Source: CAIYRG01 sp965247505
Lineage (GTDB): Bacteria; Pseudomonadota; Alphaproteobacteria; Micropepsales; Micropepsaceae
DNA length: 64,000 nucleotides
Reading direction: 5' to 3'
Assembly (NCBI GenBank): GCA_965247505.1
Contig: OZ252020.1
Coordinates: 1,984,001-2,048,000, forward strand
The notes beneath the pieces were generated by a model. It was not told where the DNA came from. It worked only from the letters and a program-made list of their open reading frames with translations, and ran no database searches. Shown here piece by piece: positions 63,463 to 64,000 of the stretch (its first letter is position 1; every line of letters starts with the position of its first letter). The translations under genes were made by a program, and so were the position numbers.

Positions 63463-64000
63463 ATGGCATCGACGCGTTTCGATCACCACAAATTAAGCGG
63501 CCGTATTTTGGCTGCCCTTGGCCTTGGTTTGGCTTTTGGGCTCGTGCTGAATGCCGGTATTGCCGATCAGCCTTGGGTCCAGCTTTGGCTCCTCGACGGG
63601 CTCTTTCATGTGGTGGGGGAGGCCTTTGTGCGCTTTCTCAGCATGCTTATTGTCCCGATAGTGTTCGTCTCGTTGGTGGTTGGGGTGTCCTCGCTCAGCA
63701 ACCCCAAAAGTCTCGGGCGTATCAGCGGCATGGCCATTGGGCTTTATATGGTGACGACCGCCATTGCCGTGATATTGGCGTTGAGCGCGGCTCTGATTTT
63801 TCAGCCCGGTGTCGGCGCCAATCCGGGTGCGGCGGTGGCCAGCGAGATCGCAGCGGCGCCGTCTTTCACACAAGTTTTGATAGATATTGTTCCGCGCAAC
63901 CCCGTTGAGGCGATGGCACAGGGCAATATGCTGCCGCTGATTGTTTTCTCTGTTCTGTTGGGACTTGCCATTGCGTTTTCGGGCGAACAGGGAAAGCGTA
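63463..64000 (+). CDS. Dicarboxylate/amino acid:cation symporter (DAACS/SDF family), 3' partial
   Basis: The visible first 179 residues form the N-terminal half of a glutamate/dicarboxylate symporter (GltP/DctA type): a KLSGRILAALGLGLAFGLVLN first helix, FLSMLIVPIVFVSLVVGVSSL in helix 3, LGRISGMAIGLYMVTTAIAV in the fourth, and an IVPRNPVEAMAQGNMLPLIVF segment. Transport is driven by sodium or protons. The gene runs off the end of the window. Confidence 0.92.
   Translation, partial: MASTRFDHHKLSGRILAALGLGLAFGLVLNAGIADQPWVQLWLLDGLFHVVGEAFVRFLSMLIVPIVFVSLVVGVSSLSNPKSLGRISGMAIGLYMVTTAIAVILALSAALIFQPGVGANPGAAVASEIAAAPSFTQVLIDIVPRNPVEAMAQGNMLPLIVFSVLLGLAIAFSGEQGKR

Overview
The window looks like chromosomal DNA of an alphaproteobacterium. 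This is inferred from the protein families: a TAXI-type TRAP transporter, a clan AA periplasmic aspartic protease, DUF2272, DUF6152/DUF6644, a DUF6600 protein and an Irr-like operator. No rRNA, tRNA or CRISPR array was seen, so the genus is not assigned. Most of the DNA is a catabolic and secreted-protein accessory region, with several insertion sequences and an unusual number of broken genes.

Layout. 1-3 kb: the end of a molybdopterin dehydrogenase subunit and a beta-etherase-like glutathione S-transferase gene destroyed by IS1595 and IS3 debris. 3-6 kb: an extracytoplasmic flavin-transfer set (ApbE, an FMN-binding protein with the flavinylation motif, and a porin with an Irr-like box). 6.2-7.7 kb: a type III polyketide synthase overlapping a membrane methyltransferase gene. 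7.9-15.7 kb: two alpha/beta hydrolases, a gentisate-dioxygenase-type bicupin, a Rieske-glutamate synthase fusion (frameshifted), a Rieske-thiamine diphosphate enzyme fusion and an unknown protein. 15.8-24.4 kb, minus strand: a flavin aromatic hydroxylase, a TAXI TRAP transporter, two secreted proteins of unknown function, a subclass B3-like metallo-beta-lactamase and a DsbA-like protein. 24.7-28.8 kb: a secreted protein of unknown function and an S9 peptidase gene broken by a frameshift and by a full IS1595 copy.

29-46 kb: a second catabolic block with two fumarylacetoacetate hydrolase-family proteins, a class II aldolase, tandem duplicated bicupins, a 4,5-dihydroxyphthalate decarboxylase-like protein, an MFS transporter and a hydroxyacid dehydrogenase. 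Mixed in are secreted proteins (DUF1080, aspartic protease, DUF6600, a subtilisin-like autotransporter). 46.8-53.4 kb: a broken tryptophan halogenase, an OmpA-like barrel with a 30-proline linker, a methyltransferase and a CoA-ligase-like gene cut by an IS3 element. That IS3 element carries a nested IS21 element with an exact 8-bp target duplication. 57-64 kb: an ornithine cyclodeaminase-family protein, DUF6644 and DUF6152 proteins, a TfoX-N protein, a class C beta-lactamase-like hydrolase, a DUF2272 protein, a membrane protein, a small zinc ribbon and the start of a dicarboxylate symporter.

Two catabolic modules (about 8-20 kb and 29-46 plus 57 kb) combine hydrolases, ring-cleavage-type cupins, FAH and aldolase enzymes with their own transporters. 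This suggests use of aromatic or phenolic compounds; the substrates cannot be read from sequence. At least five host genes carry frameshifts or in-frame stops. Many of these lie in homopolymers, so real decay and sequencing or assembly error must both be considered.
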